DNA of 64,000 bases from Lentisphaera araneosa HTCC2155 (GCF_000170755.1 NZ_ABCK01000012.1:122209-186208), one strand, 5' to 3'. Numbered from the stretch's first letter, positions 18,904-28,144 are shown. A program made the numbers and translations. Notes: a model not told the origin generated them from the sequence alone.

Positions 18904-19215
18904 ATTTTCACAAGTCCTAATCCGGATGATAAAATTATCTGGGACATAAATGTGGTCACTGCAAGCCGTTATAAAGTCTCCTTGGATTATGTCGTACCGG
19001 GAAGTGATGTGAGGGCCAGTATAAAAATCAGCATGGGTAAAGCATCAATAAGTTCCAAAATTGAAACGGCATTTGATCCGGAGCTGTTTCCTGCTCATGA
19101 CAGATCAAAAAGAGCTAGTGAATTAGAAAAACCGTGGAAGAAAATTACACTCAGTGAAATGGATCGGTACGGGCAGGGCGCAACTTATTCTGTCGGCGGA
19201 TACCATGACAGTTAA
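18904..19215 (+). pseudogene. Remnant of a sulfatase C-terminal accessory domain
   Basis: Directly after the kinase stop and in the same frame, the DNA reads IFTSPNPDDKIIWDINVVTA and then KVSLDYVVPGSDVRASIKIS, ending GGYHDS and a stop. The pattern matches the C-terminal accessory domain of sulfatases such as 39487-41226 (YIYWDGEVEAEGNYEAVIYYTC; GSVLELSFAGNSIEASVDHAHDPP). The catalytic part is missing and no start codon with a ribosome site is present, so this is a tail left by recombination, unless the kinase stop is read through. Confidence 0.75.
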
Positions 19216-19372
19216 GCATGTGCTCAATTTGAAAGGGCCATCAATCTTTGTCCTTTAGATCTATCCTCTCCCTGGTACAAGTTCTTGAAGATTTTTCAAA
19301 AGATTCGTGCTTTGCTAAGATACATATACAATTGTGCAAATGCTTAAAATCCACATTTTTTTTTAATTGATC

Positions 19373-19399
19373 TGTCACGCTTTGAAATTTCACTACAAT
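19373..19399 (+). promoter_or_regulatory. Candidate promoter, TGTCA-N17-ACAAT class, for the Tct operon
   Basis: TGTCA (19373-19377), 17 nt, ACAAT (19395-19399) within TTTCACTACAATCC. The short leader ORF starts 36 bp downstream and the TctC-TctB gene 90 bp downstream. The rest of 19216-19489 is AT-rich with no further feature that I can support. Confidence 0.55.
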
Positions 19400-19435
19400 C
19401 CTTGGGAAAGTTGATAAATTTTAAGGAACTCAAAG

Positions 19436-19489
19436 ATGATGAAATATCGTTTAAAACAGAAAACCTTATATGGACTGACGAGGTTTTAA
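19436..19489 (+). CDS. Short leader ORF (17 aa) abutting the TctC start
   Basis: ATGATG at 19436 with a nearby AAGGAA opens a 17-residue frame (MMKYRLKQKTLYGLTRF) whose TAA at 19487-19489 is immediately followed in the same frame by the ATG of the transporter gene. The candidate promoter is 36 bp upstream. It may be a leader peptide, or a stop acquired in an originally longer signal region. No function is known; confidence that it is translated is low. Confidence 0.3.
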   Translation: MMKYRLKQKTLYGLTRF

Positions 19490-20800
19490 ATGCCAAGCCT
19501 TTCCCTTATTCCAAGATTTAGAATGCCGCTTATCCAAAGTCTAATTTGTTTGTTTACATGTTTCAGTTTGTGCGCTGACAATGTTGAAAATTGGCCGCAA
19601 CGCCCGGTCAAAGTTATCGTTCCTTTTGGTGCAGGTGGCAGTAGTGATACCTTTACGCGTCAATTGATCCGCGTTATTAAAAAGGAAAACTTACTGGATC
19701 AACCCTTAGTGGTTATTAACGTCGGCGGAGCAGGCGGGACTATTGGCAGTCGTCGAGTGCGTCATGCACGTCCGGATGGTTACACAATGCTGATGCTTCA
19801 CGAAGGCATCTTGACTGCCAAACATGCGGGCAAGGCAGTTTATGGTGCCGAAGCCTTTGAGGCTGTAGCTGCGACGGGTAAGAGCCCCAATATTATTGCC
19901 GTAAAAAGTGAGTCGCGTTTCAATTCACTCAAGGAATTAATGGCTGAAGCCAAGCAATCACCCAATGCATTGAATTTTGCTGCTAACATCGGGGCTCCAA
20001 GTCATTTTGCCGGCCTCATTTTAGAGAAAACGGAACCGGGAACCCTGTTTAATTTTGTTCAATATGGCGGCGGAGCTGAACGCTATGGCGCGATCATGGG
20101 TGGACATGTGGATATGAGTGTTTTCTCCATCGACGAATACCTGCGTTATAAAGATGGTGGTCTCAAGGCTGTAGCCATATTTTCCCAAGAGCGCCATGCG
20201 GCAGTGCCGGATTTACCAACTGCCATTGAGCAGGGCTTTGATATGAAATCTTCTATTATGAATTTTTGGTGGATGCCCAAGGGAACTCCGGAAGCAATTC
20301 AAAACAAAATGTCGGAAGTAATTGCCACGGCAATGCAGTCTGAAGACATGCAGAACTTCATGAAAACTAGCCGGATTGAATCGCTAACTTTGAGTGGGGG
20401 CGATTTAAATAGGGAAATCAGCGATCGCGAGCAAAGTATTAGCAAAGTATCTATGCGTAAAATTGATGTACTGCCTCTTTTTGAACGGTGGATTTTTGGC
20501 TTTGTTGTCTTTTTAGCTATTTTGGCGATGCTGCAGAAGAATAAAGTTAAAAAAGAAGATCCCCTGTGGAATGCCCGTTCTCTGAAAGTTTTTGCGCTGA
20601 GCGCCGTCTATGTCTGTATTTTATCATTAACATCACTTTCTTACCCCCTGGTGAGCAGTGCTTTTGTTTTTGCGCTGGGCCTAATTATTGCCGAGGGTAA
20701 AAAACCGGCATACCTCAAACTCGCCATATTTTCTTTAAGCCTTTCATTTGGGCTCTTTTTTCTCTTTACACGTGTCTTAGTCGTGGACTTACCGGGATAA
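19490..20800 (+). CDS. TctC-TctB fusion: tripartite tricarboxylate transporter binding protein with small membrane subunit
   Basis: Residues about 35-315 are a TctC/Bug-family periplasmic binding protein (WPQRPVKVIVPFGAGGSSDTF; GGAGGTIGSRRV; ALNFAANIGAPSHFAGL; NFWWMPKGTPEAIQ). Residues about 325-436 hold four hydrophobic helices (WIFGFVVFLAILAML, FALSAVYVCILSL, VSSAFVFALGLIIAEG, LSLSFGLFFLFTRVLVVDL) with the arrangement of TctB, normally a separate gene. The transporter imports carboxylates by ion gradient. The AGG at 19481-19483 is the ribosome site. It precedes TctA by 4 bp. The fusion tethers the binding protein to the membrane. Confidence 0.85.
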   Translation: MPSLSLIPRFRMPLIQSLICLFTCFSLCADNVENWPQRPVKVIVPFGAGGSSDTFTRQLIRVIKKENLLDQPLVVINVGGAGGTIGSRRVRHARPDGYTMLMLHEGILTAKHAGKAVYGAEAFEAVAATGKSPNIIAVKSESRFNSLKELMAEAKQSPNALNFAANIGAPSHFAGLILEKTEPGTLFNFVQYGGGAERYGAIMGGHVDMSVFSIDEYLRYKDGGLKAVAIFSQERHAAVPDLPTAIEQGFDMKSSIMNFWWMPKGTPEAIQNKMSEVIATAMQSEDMQNFMKTSRIESLTLSGGDLNREISDREQSISKVSMRKIDVLPLFERWIFGFVVFLAILAMLQKNKVKKEDPLWNARSLKVFALSAVYVCILSLTSLSYPLVSSAFVFALGLIIAEGKKPAYLKLAIFSLSLSFGLFFLFTRVLVVDLPG

Positions 20801-20804
20801 TATT

Positions 20805-22280
20805 ATGAATGCTGAAGTTCTTCAATACCTCTTTTCTCCATCAACTTTACTCTTATTAGCCCTGGGAACCTGGTTGGGTATTGTCGTAGGGGCCATTCCC
20901 GGTTTAACCGGTGCCATGTTAATTGCTTTAAGTTTGCCCTTAACCTTCGCCATGGATGGCACCGATGCCTTAGCTCTGCTCATTGCCATGTACGTGGGCT
21001 CTGTGAGTGGTGGCCTCATCACCGCGACGCTTTTAAAAATGCCCGGTACGCCATCATCTATAATGACGACTTTGGATGGCTACCCACTGGCGGCTAGCGG
21101 CAATCCCGGTAGAGCCTTAGGTCTTGGCATATGCGCTTCCGGCATGGGCGGCCTCATTTCCTGGGTTTTCCTTGCCACACTCGCCGCACCCGTTGCGAAG
21201 TTCGCACATCACCTTGGTCCCTTTGACTTCTTTGCCTTAATAATGATGGCTATGGCCTTGATTGCCCTCGTGGGAAGATCCATGCTCATGGGACTTCTTT
21301 CCGGTTTTATTGGCATGCTCTTTTCGATGCCGGGCTTTTCACCCTCCAGTGGTGAATCTCGTCTCACATTTGGTTTTGCCGAAATGAATGACGGCTTCAA
21401 ACTTCTTCCGGTGATGATAGGTCTCTACGCCGTAGCGGAAGTCGTTGTAATGCTTAGGAAGACAGATGGTGAAATTAAAGAAATTACCGATAAGCCCACG
21501 GGAATGTGGATGTCCCTCGCTGACTGGAAAAAGTATGGCGTGAACATTTTCAGATCATCGCTTCTGGGGACATGGATTGGTGTACTCCCGGGAATTGGAG
21601 CAAATGTGGGTTCAGTAACAGCTTACACACTGGCGAAGAAGTCCTCAAAAGAACCGGAGAAATTTGGAAAGGGCAGTGAGGAGGGCATAGTCGCCTCTGA
21701 ATCTGCGAATAACGCAACTGTGGGTGGCGCACTCATTCCCTTGCTGGCCATGGGAATCCCCGGTAGCGTGGTGGATGCTATTTTACTTGGCGGCATGGTG
21801 ATTCACGGTCTTCAGCCCGGTCCTTTATTGATGACGAGCCACCCTGACGATGTGTGGTCTTTAACCGGTGCCATGTTGATCTCAAATATCATGATGATCG
21901 GACTTATGGTTATGAGTGTGGGTTGGCTCTCTAAGTTGGCAAAGATCCCTAAGACTTACCTCATCCCGGCGATCCTCGTTTTTTGTGTCATTGGTTCTTA
22001 TGGTTTATCTAATCGCATGTTCGATGTATGGGTCATGCTTTTCTTCTGCCTCGTTGGCTTGGCCATGCGCAAACTCGACATCCCGCTCGCTCCCTTCATC
22101 ATTGGTTTTGTATTATGGCCAATGGCCGAGGAAAACCTTGGCACAGCACTGATGAGTCACAATGGGAGTTTCATGCCGATTTTTAAACAGCCTATTGCAT
22201 GTACATTGCTTGTGTTAACAGTTGCGATGCTCGCATTTTCTTTTATTAAACAAATCAAGAAGACAAAAAATGCCCAATAA
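20805..22280 (+). CDS. tctA: Tripartite tricarboxylate transporter large permease (TctA)
   Basis: 491 residues with the strongly conserved TctA signature (GLTGAMLIALSLPLTFAMD; LKMPGTPSSIMTTLDGYPLA; GIGANVGSVTAYTLAKK; ESANNATVGGALIPLLAMGIPGS). Around eleven hydrophobic segments make the transport pathway for an organic acid coupled to an ion gradient. The gene is 4 bp after the TctC-TctB fusion and its last codons overlap the start of the downstream sulfatase by 11 bp, so all three are co-translated. The substrate cannot be told from sequence. Confidence 0.92.
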   Translation: MNAEVLQYLFSPSTLLLLALGTWLGIVVGAIPGLTGAMLIALSLPLTFAMDGTDALALLIAMYVGSVSGGLITATLLKMPGTPSSIMTTLDGYPLAASGNPGRALGLGICASGMGGLISWVFLATLAAPVAKFAHHLGPFDFFALIMMAMALIALVGRSMLMGLLSGFIGMLFSMPGFSPSSGESRLTFGFAEMNDGFKLLPVMIGLYAVAEVVVMLRKTDGEIKEITDKPTGMWMSLADWKKYGVNIFRSSLLGTWIGVLPGIGANVGSVTAYTLAKKSSKEPEKFGKGSEEGIVASESANNATVGGALIPLLAMGIPGSVVDAILLGGMVIHGLQPGPLLMTSHPDDVWSLTGAMLISNIMMIGLMVMSVGWLSKLAKIPKTYLIPAILVFCVIGSYGLSNRMFDVWVMLFFCLVGLAMRKLDIPLAPFIIGFVLWPMAEENLGTALMSHNGSFMPIFKQPIACTLLVLTVAMLAFSFIKQIKKTKNAQ

Positions 22281-23673
22281 ACGCCCTAATATTCTTTGGT
22301 ACTGTACTGACCAGCAACGTTTTGATACCATCGCTGCACTCGGTAATGAGTACGTCCGAACTCCAACAATTGATCAACTCGTTAAGCAGGGTGTGAGCTT
22401 TGTCAATACTTATTGTCAGAGTCCCATTTGCACTCCTAGCCGCTCCAGCTTTATGACGGGTCTCTATCCCTCGCGTGCGCACAATACTCGTAATGGAAAC
22501 GATACTTTTAATCACCCACCCTTGATTTCCAAAATGATTGCCGATAGTGGTTATGACTGTGGCATGATTGGTAAGTTTCACCTCTTGAGTTCCGGCAGAA
22601 GAACTGAGCCCAGGCTTGATGATGGTTTTTCTTTCTGGAAGTTTTCTCATGCTCCCCGTGACGATTGGGAGAGCGGTCACGATTATGCTGATTGGGTAAA
22701 AGAGCAGGGCGGTGACCTGGATGAAATGAGGCATTCACCTGAGCGTGTGCGCCCGCATTTACATCAAACCAAATGGTCCACGGATATGGCTATTGACTTT
22801 ATTGACGGCAAACGCGATGAGGATCAGCCCTGGATGCTCAATATCAATATTTACGACCCCCATCCCCCCTTTATTCCACCCCGGGAGTACGCGCAGCAAT
22901 TTAGTGCCGAAGATATGCCCGGTCCTTATTTCCGTGAGAGCGATTTAGCTCAGCAGGAAAAACTCTCTGTTTGTGATTTCCAAGGAGAAATTAAGACCCC
23001 GGAAGGTCACGACGCCTACCAGGCTCAAGCGAATTATTACGCAATGATCTCGCAAATTGATGATCAATTGGCTCGACTTTTAAAGCATTTAGACGATATC
23101 GGTGAGAGAGAAAATACCCTCATCGTCTTCACTTCTGATCACGGCGAGACTTTAGGTGATCACGGTTTGATGTGGAAGGGCTGTCGCTTTTACGAAGGTT
23201 TAGTGAAAGTTCCACTCATCATCACTTATCCTAAAGAATTTAAGTCAGGCCTAGTGGCAGATGGACTTGTGGAACTCTTTGATATGTCTGCAACTCTTTT
23301 AGAAGTGGCCGGTGTAGACTTGCCCAACTACTTCCAAGGTCAGTCACTGATGCCAACTTTAAAAGGCGATTGTGATGGTCAGCATATTCGCGATGCAGTT
23401 CGCTGTGAATACTTTGACGGACTGGATATGAACTTTACCGGTGGTGATGGTTCTTTCGCGACTATGTACCGCGAAGGCGATTATAAGATCTCCATCTATC
23501 ACGACAAAAACCTCGGCGAGCTCTACGATTTAAAAAACGACCCATGGGAATTTGAAAACCAATGGGATAATCCTGCATATGCAGAAATCAAAAATAGCAT
23601 GATACTCAAAAGTTTTCACAATCATGTGATTCACACTACCGATGTGGGCTCCGAACGCATAGCGCCGATGTAG
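22270..23673 (+). CDS. Cytoplasmic sulfatase linked to Tct transporter
   Basis: I choose the ATG at 22270 (MPNKRPNILWYCTDQQR), 467 residues, because the longer start at 22222 only reads through TctA's tail. There is no signal peptide, unlike the other sulfatases here, so the enzyme should act in the cytoplasm. Active site: CTPSRSSFMTG (Cys54); metal residues in TDQQRFD; IVFTSDHGETLGDHGL; tail YKISIYHDKNLGELYDLKNDPWEFENQW. The pattern (TDQQRFDT, SDHGETLGDHGLMWKG) is that of choline-sulfatase-like enzymes and plant/animal iduronate-type branches. Overlap with TctA suggests the transporter imports a sulfated small molecule that this enzyme desulfates. Confidence 0.88.
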   Translation: MPNKRPNILWYCTDQQRFDTIAALGNEYVRTPTIDQLVKQGVSFVNTYCQSPICTPSRSSFMTGLYPSRAHNTRNGNDTFNHPPLISKMIADSGYDCGMIGKFHLLSSGRRTEPRLDDGFSFWKFSHAPRDDWESGHDYADWVKEQGGDLDEMRHSPERVRPHLHQTKWSTDMAIDFIDGKRDEDQPWMLNINIYDPHPPFIPPREYAQQFSAEDMPGPYFRESDLAQQEKLSVCDFQGEIKTPEGHDAYQAQANYYAMISQIDDQLARLLKHLDDIGERENTLIVFTSDHGETLGDHGLMWKGCRFYEGLVKVPLIITYPKEFKSGLVADGLVELFDMSATLLEVAGVDLPNYFQGQSLMPTLKGDCDGQHIRDAVRCEYFDGLDMNFTGGDGSFATMYREGDYKISIYHDKNLGELYDLKNDPWEFENQWDNPAYAEIKNSMILKSFHNHVIHTTDVGSERIAPM

Positions 23674-23675
23674 GT

Positions 23676-23941
23676 CGTATCGCCTTCGGCTCAAGGTATC
23701 GCCTTCGGTTCAAGGTATCGCCTTCGGCTCAAGGTATCGCCTTCGGCTCAAGGTATCGCCTTCGGCTCAAGGTATCGCCTTCGGCTCAAGGTATCGCCTT
23801 CGGCTCAAGGTATCGCCTTCGGCTCAAGGTATCGCCTTCGGCTCAAGGTATCGCCTTCGGCTCAAGGTATCGCCTTCGGCTCAAGGTATCGCCTTCGGCT
23901 CAAGGTATCGCCTTCGGCTCAAGGTATCGCTTTCGGCTCAA
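23676..23941. repeat. Array of 14 tandem 19-bp repeats
   Basis: The unit GGTATCGCCTTCGGCTCAA repeats 14 times in 266 bp, starting 3 bp after the sulfatase stop. Changes are few: the first base pair of copy 1 (cg for gg), one base in copy 2 (ggttc) and one in copy 14 (tttcgg). Each unit holds the inverted repeat GCC-TTC-GGC. The unit is 19 bp, so the array cannot be a continuous protein repeat. Related single words appear in other intergenic regions. No spacers occur, so it is not CRISPR. Confidence 0.95.
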
Positions 23942-24087
23942 GGTAATTCATCATTGTTTACTTTAAGCTCCACGCCACTTTGAACGTAGTGAACCTTGAG
24001 GACGAAGTCCGACACCTTAAGCACCGCGCCACTTTGAGCATAGCGATACTGAATCTTAAAGAATTTCTTATAAAAAAACCATGATTT

Positions 24088-24114
24088 TGTCACATTTAAT
24101 TGACTCACAATAAT
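24088..24114 (+). promoter_or_regulatory. Candidate promoter, TGTCA-N17 class
   Basis: TTTTGTCA, 17 nt after TGTCA, then ATAAT (24110-24114). The spacing equals that of the ACAAT-type examples, and an overlapping CTCACAAT sits 3 bp earlier. The DUF1552 start is 36 bp downstream. The 146 bp between the array and this site contains degraded hairpin words (CACTTTGAACGTAGTG and similar). Confidence 0.5.
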
Positions 24115-24149
24115 TGTAGGGCAAATCATAAAATAATTAGGACTTAGCA

Positions 24150-25442
24150 ATGAAGACAAATATCAACCGCCGCCATTTTTTACGTGGTGCTGGTGCAATG
24201 ATTACTTTGCCGGCACTAGAATCCCTAGGCTATGACAGCCGTTTATCCAGTCGCGTTCAAAAGCCGGCCACGCCCCCAAATCGTCTACTTTTTATGAGTA
24301 TCGGCTTTGGTGTAACTGACAAGACATGGTTTCCCAATATTAATGATACTGGCTCCGATTATAAATTATCTAAGGGGCTTAAACCGCTTGAACGTCACAA
24401 AAATGACATGGCAATTATACAGGGTTGTCAACATCAATATTCTAATGAAGCGCATTGGGGCAGTACTTTCTGGCTCACAGGTGCTAATCGTTATGCAGTT
24501 CCGGGTCAAAAGTTTCATAACACGATTTCTGCAGATCAGGTTGCAGCTAGACAATTTGGCAAGAATACACGCTTCTCCTCCATTCAGATTGATAGTAAAC
24601 GTGCCAATAACGAGGGTCATGGGCCGGGTCTTTCCTTAGCATGGAATGATCAAGGTAAACCGGTAGCTGGTCTCGATAGTGCAGATAAACTTTTCCATGC
24701 GCTCTTTTCAGAAGACACTTTACCTTTGCCCGAGCGTCAGAAAGCGATTGCCAAGAAACGCAGCGTCCTTGATGCCGTACTGACTGATGCTAAAGGCATA
24801 CAACGTGGGCTCAGTAAGGGTGATACAGATAAATTGAATGAGTACTACCAGAGTATTCGCGATATTGAAGTTCGTCTCGCCAAAGATGAGAAGTGGCTCG
24901 ATGTCCCAAAAACAGCCGCACCGCTTTCGGAACCTAGAGCTGGCTTGGAAGGTATAGATGAAATAAAAGTCATGTACGACCTCATGGTGGCGGCTATTCA
25001 AACCGATAATACACGTGTTCTAACTTATCGTCTTCCCGGGCAAGCTTTACTCAATAGCCTTGGTTATGAAGTAAGTTCCCACAATGTGAGCCACTATTCT
25101 CCGGGTGATCGTGAGGAAGCCTCTAAACAGCGCGACTTAGCTCATTCTAAACTTCTCGCGGGACTCATGGATAAACTCAAAGCAGTGAAAGAACCCGATG
25201 GATCAAGCCTTTTTGATCACACTCTATTGGCTTTTGGTTCTAATATCCGTTCAATTCACCATTTGGATAACTGCCCGACATTAATTGCCGGTGGTAATAA
25301 AAATCTCAAGCTCGGTCAGCATATTGCGGCTAAAAAAGATACTCCACTTAATAATGTATGGCTCAGTATGCTTCAGGCCTCCGGTGTGAAGGTCAATAGC
25401 CACGGCGATAGCACTGGAACGATTAAGGAGCTCATGGCATGA
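24150..25442 (+). CDS. DUF1552 protein, Tat-exported
   Basis: 430 residues, paralogue of 13872-15161 and 55086-56378. Twin-arginine leader (NRRHFLRGAGAMITLPAL). Family marks are GFGVTDKTWFPNI, SNEAHWGSTFWLTGANRYAVPG, FHNTISADQVAARQFG, LAFGSNIRSIHHLDNCPTLIAGG and NNVWLSMLQASGVKVN. Function is unknown; export and pairing with a DUF1592 gene are the constant features. An AGGA ribosome site lies 8-9 bp before the ATG. Its stop overlaps the next start by 4 bp. Confidence 0.9.
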   Translation: MKTNINRRHFLRGAGAMITLPALESLGYDSRLSSRVQKPATPPNRLLFMSIGFGVTDKTWFPNINDTGSDYKLSKGLKPLERHKNDMAIIQGCQHQYSNEAHWGSTFWLTGANRYAVPGQKFHNTISADQVAARQFGKNTRFSSIQIDSKRANNEGHGPGLSLAWNDQGKPVAGLDSADKLFHALFSEDTLPLPERQKAIAKKRSVLDAVLTDAKGIQRGLSKGDTDKLNEYYQSIRDIEVRLAKDEKWLDVPKTAAPLSEPRAGLEGIDEIKVMYDLMVAAIQTDNTRVLTYRLPGQALLNSLGYEVSSHNVSHYSPGDREEASKQRDLAHSKLLAGLMDKLKAVKEPDGSSLFDHTLLAFGSNIRSIHHLDNCPTLIAGGNKNLKLGQHIAAKKDTPLNNVWLSMLQASGVKVNSHGDSTGTIKELMA

Positions 25443-28141
25443 AAAAATTAACTAGTACATTGTCGTGCTTATTTATTGGTTTAAGTATGCAAGCGGCTCC
25501 ACCTCAAGCTATTTTAGCCGAGAAAAACTTCGATTTCCTCGCCAATTACTGTCTCAATTGTCACGATGAGGAAAAGCAGGAAGGTAAAATTAACCTTGAG
25601 GATCTGGATTTTCATATCAAGACCATTGAGCAGGCTGAGACCTGGCAAAAAGTCCTCAATGTTATGAATTCGGGTGAAATGCCTCCGGAAGATAAAAAAC
25701 AGCCAAAGAATGATGAAAAGGCTGAGTTCCTGGATGAACTGGCACTCACTATGGTAAAAGCGCGTGAAGTTCTTTCCGATTCAGGTGGAAAAATCACCAT
25801 GCGTCGCCTCAATCGTCGTGAATATCAGAACACTATGCAGGAGATCTTGGGAGTAACGGTGGATGTTGAAGCCCTGCCGGAAGATGGTGGCGGAGGTGCT
25901 TACGATACTTCGGGCTCCACTCAGTTCCTATCAAGTGATCAGTTTGAGCAGTACCTAAAAATGGGAAAAACCGCCGTTTTAGAGGCCTTTAAACTTCGTG
26001 AGAATAAGGCCTTTAGCAGCCCCATGGTCTTTCGTGTCGAGCCCGAGGAAACGGTAAATCCCTTTCTTTACAATGAGTTAGAGGAGATGGATGATATTTA
26101 CCTCAACTACAAAGCCTGGATAGCAGAAGTCGATCAAGTTGCCGCTTTACCTGAAAACAAAAAAATAATGGATGAACTAAAAAAAGAAGACCCTAAGCTC
26201 GTCCCCGGTAACATAGAATTTTATCGACAAGCAAACAAACTTAAAGGAATGCCGAACCCCAACAAGTATGGCTTCCGCGATCATAGGCGAGCCACTTTTG
26301 GCAACCTCGTTAAAAATAGATCCTATGCTTACTTTAAACACTACCTAGATTTACCTCATAATGATCGAGGAACTTACTTGAAAAACGTATGGGGAACCAA
26401 TCGGATTTTGATTAAGCCACCGGAAGGGACTCTTAGACCAGGTAAGTATAAAGTGCGTATCAAAGCTGGCGTTGTTGAAGGATCGGAAGACTTCCGCCAT
26501 TTTATTCAGCTCGGCCACCCACAGAGAACAAACCATGTGCGTTCAGGCCTTGCTGACGTTATGAGTACTCACCACGTTTCAGGAAGTATAGAGAACCCCA
26601 ATCTCATCGAAACAGAAATTAATATTTCAAGTAGTACACCCCATGAGTTTGCCATTCAGGAACGCCAGCCAAGTAAGAACACGGCTCTAAGAAAAATTTA
26701 TGAGGCAACTAAGAAAAAGAATGGTTATGGCCTTCCTCCTTCAATTTGGGTTGACTGGATTGAAATAGAAGGACCCATTGCTCAAAAAGAAACTACTTTG
26801 GATAAGACTTTAAAATCGCATCCTGTTATTTCCTCTACAAATAGTCATACGGCTATGACTGAATTTAAGCAGGTTCGCAAGTTTTTGACAGCATTTGCGA
26901 AATCCGCAATGCGCGGTCGTGAACCCTCGGAAAAATACATTGATCAGCTCATGGAAATTTATGATGGAGAAAGAAGAAACAAGGAACAGTTACGCGTAAA
27001 TTGGAGAAAGTTAGTTCCTTCACTAGCTGAGCCTATAAGTATTATTTTGGCTTCACCGGGTTTTATCTACCTCAACGAACCGGGTCAGGATGAGTCACGT
27101 CGTGCTTTGAATGATCGTGAATTAGCCGTGCGTTTATCCTACTTCCTTTGGAGCAGTCCACCGGATGAAGAATTACTCAAACTCGTAGAAGAGAAAAAAT
27201 TGCGTGATCCGCAAATTTTGAAACAGCAGGTAGATCGCCTCATTACTGACCCTCGTGCAGATAAATTTGTCGCCGGTTTAGTTCACCAATGGCTCGATAT
27301 GAAGCGCCTCGACTTCTTCCAGTTCAATGTGGCCTTGCACAGAGATTTTGATGATAGTACCCGTGAGGCAGCTCGTCAAGAAGTTTATCAATCCTTTTCC
27401 CACCTCATGCGTGGCAATGAGGGTGGTGAACTCGGCAAGCTCATCAAAAGTGACTATGTAATGGTCAATGGACTGCTCGGTACTTATTATGGACTCGATG
27501 GCGTGGAAGGCGATGAATTCCGCAAAGTTAAATTACCAGCTGACTCACCTCGTGGTGGTCTACTAGGTACGGCAGCGATCAGTGCCATGGGTAGTGATGG
27601 TCTGGAATCCAGCCCCGTGGAACGCGGTGCCTGGGTACTCCGCCACTTGCTTCATCAGCCACCACCTCCTGCACCAGCCAATGTCCCGCAACTTTCTGAA
27701 GTTAAGGGAGATAAGCTCACCACACGCCAAAAACTTTTAGCCCATCAGGCGGAACCTCAATGTGCCAGCTGTCACCGCAAGATCGACCCCATCGGCTTTG
27801 GTATGGAGAACTTCAGTGCTTCGGGTAAATGGCGTACAGAAGAGCATTTCCATGCTAAAGGAAAAAAAGCGATGACCTGGAAGATCGATCCTTCCGGTAA
27901 ATTCCACAAGGGACCAAAATTTGCCAGCTTCTTGGAAATGCGTGACCGCATTTACGACGAGCAAGACGATTTTGCCCGCGGTTTTACCGAGGCCTTAATC
28001 TCTTATGGCTTAGGGCGTTCTTATGCCTTTACCGATCAGGAACTCGCCTCGCAAATTGTGGCTTCCGCAAAAAAGAATAACTACGCCGTGAGTGACTTTA
28101 TCCACAGCCTAGTTCAAACTGAACAATTTAAATCCAAGTGA
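25439..28141 (+). CDS. DUF1592-family haem c protein
   Basis: 900 residues with signal peptide (to about AAPPQA), haem site YCLNCHD (Cys38/Cys41/His42), DUF1587 motif MRRLNRREYQNTMQEILG, DUF1592 segment NDRELAVRLSYFLWSSPPDEEL, DUF1588 segment SPRGGLLGTAAI and second haem site CASCHRK at residue 775. Same layout as the two paralogues, so a surface or periplasmic electron-transfer role with DUF1552 is likely but unproved. The middle portion (about 230-460) is less conserved between copies and may bind the specific partner or substrate. ATGA overlap with DUF1552 implies translational coupling. Confidence 0.9.
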   Translation: MKKLTSTLSCLFIGLSMQAAPPQAILAEKNFDFLANYCLNCHDEEKQEGKINLEDLDFHIKTIEQAETWQKVLNVMNSGEMPPEDKKQPKNDEKAEFLDELALTMVKAREVLSDSGGKITMRRLNRREYQNTMQEILGVTVDVEALPEDGGGGAYDTSGSTQFLSSDQFEQYLKMGKTAVLEAFKLRENKAFSSPMVFRVEPEETVNPFLYNELEEMDDIYLNYKAWIAEVDQVAALPENKKIMDELKKEDPKLVPGNIEFYRQANKLKGMPNPNKYGFRDHRRATFGNLVKNRSYAYFKHYLDLPHNDRGTYLKNVWGTNRILIKPPEGTLRPGKYKVRIKAGVVEGSEDFRHFIQLGHPQRTNHVRSGLADVMSTHHVSGSIENPNLIETEINISSSTPHEFAIQERQPSKNTALRKIYEATKKKNGYGLPPSIWVDWIEIEGPIAQKETTLDKTLKSHPVISSTNSHTAMTEFKQVRKFLTAFAKSAMRGREPSEKYIDQLMEIYDGERRNKEQLRVNWRKLVPSLAEPISIILASPGFIYLNEPGQDESRRALNDRELAVRLSYFLWSSPPDEELLKLVEEKKLRDPQILKQQVDRLITDPRADKFVAGLVHQWLDMKRLDFFQFNVALHRDFDDSTREAARQEVYQSFSHLMRGNEGGELGKLIKSDYVMVNGLLGTYYGLDGVEGDEFRKVKLPADSPRGGLLGTAAISAMGSDGLESSPVERGAWVLRHLLHQPPPPAPANVPQLSEVKGDKLTTRQKLLAHQAEPQCASCHRKIDPIGFGMENFSASGKWRTEEHFHAKGKKAMTWKIDPSGKFHKGPKFASFLEMRDRIYDEQDDFARGFTEALISYGLGRSYAFTDQELASQIVASAKKNNYAVSDFIHSLVQTEQFKSK

Positions 28142-28144
28142 GGT

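Noticed and set aside
23676..23941. CRISPR array
   Set aside because: Units are directly abutting with no spacers and a 19-bp period; no cas genes are present.
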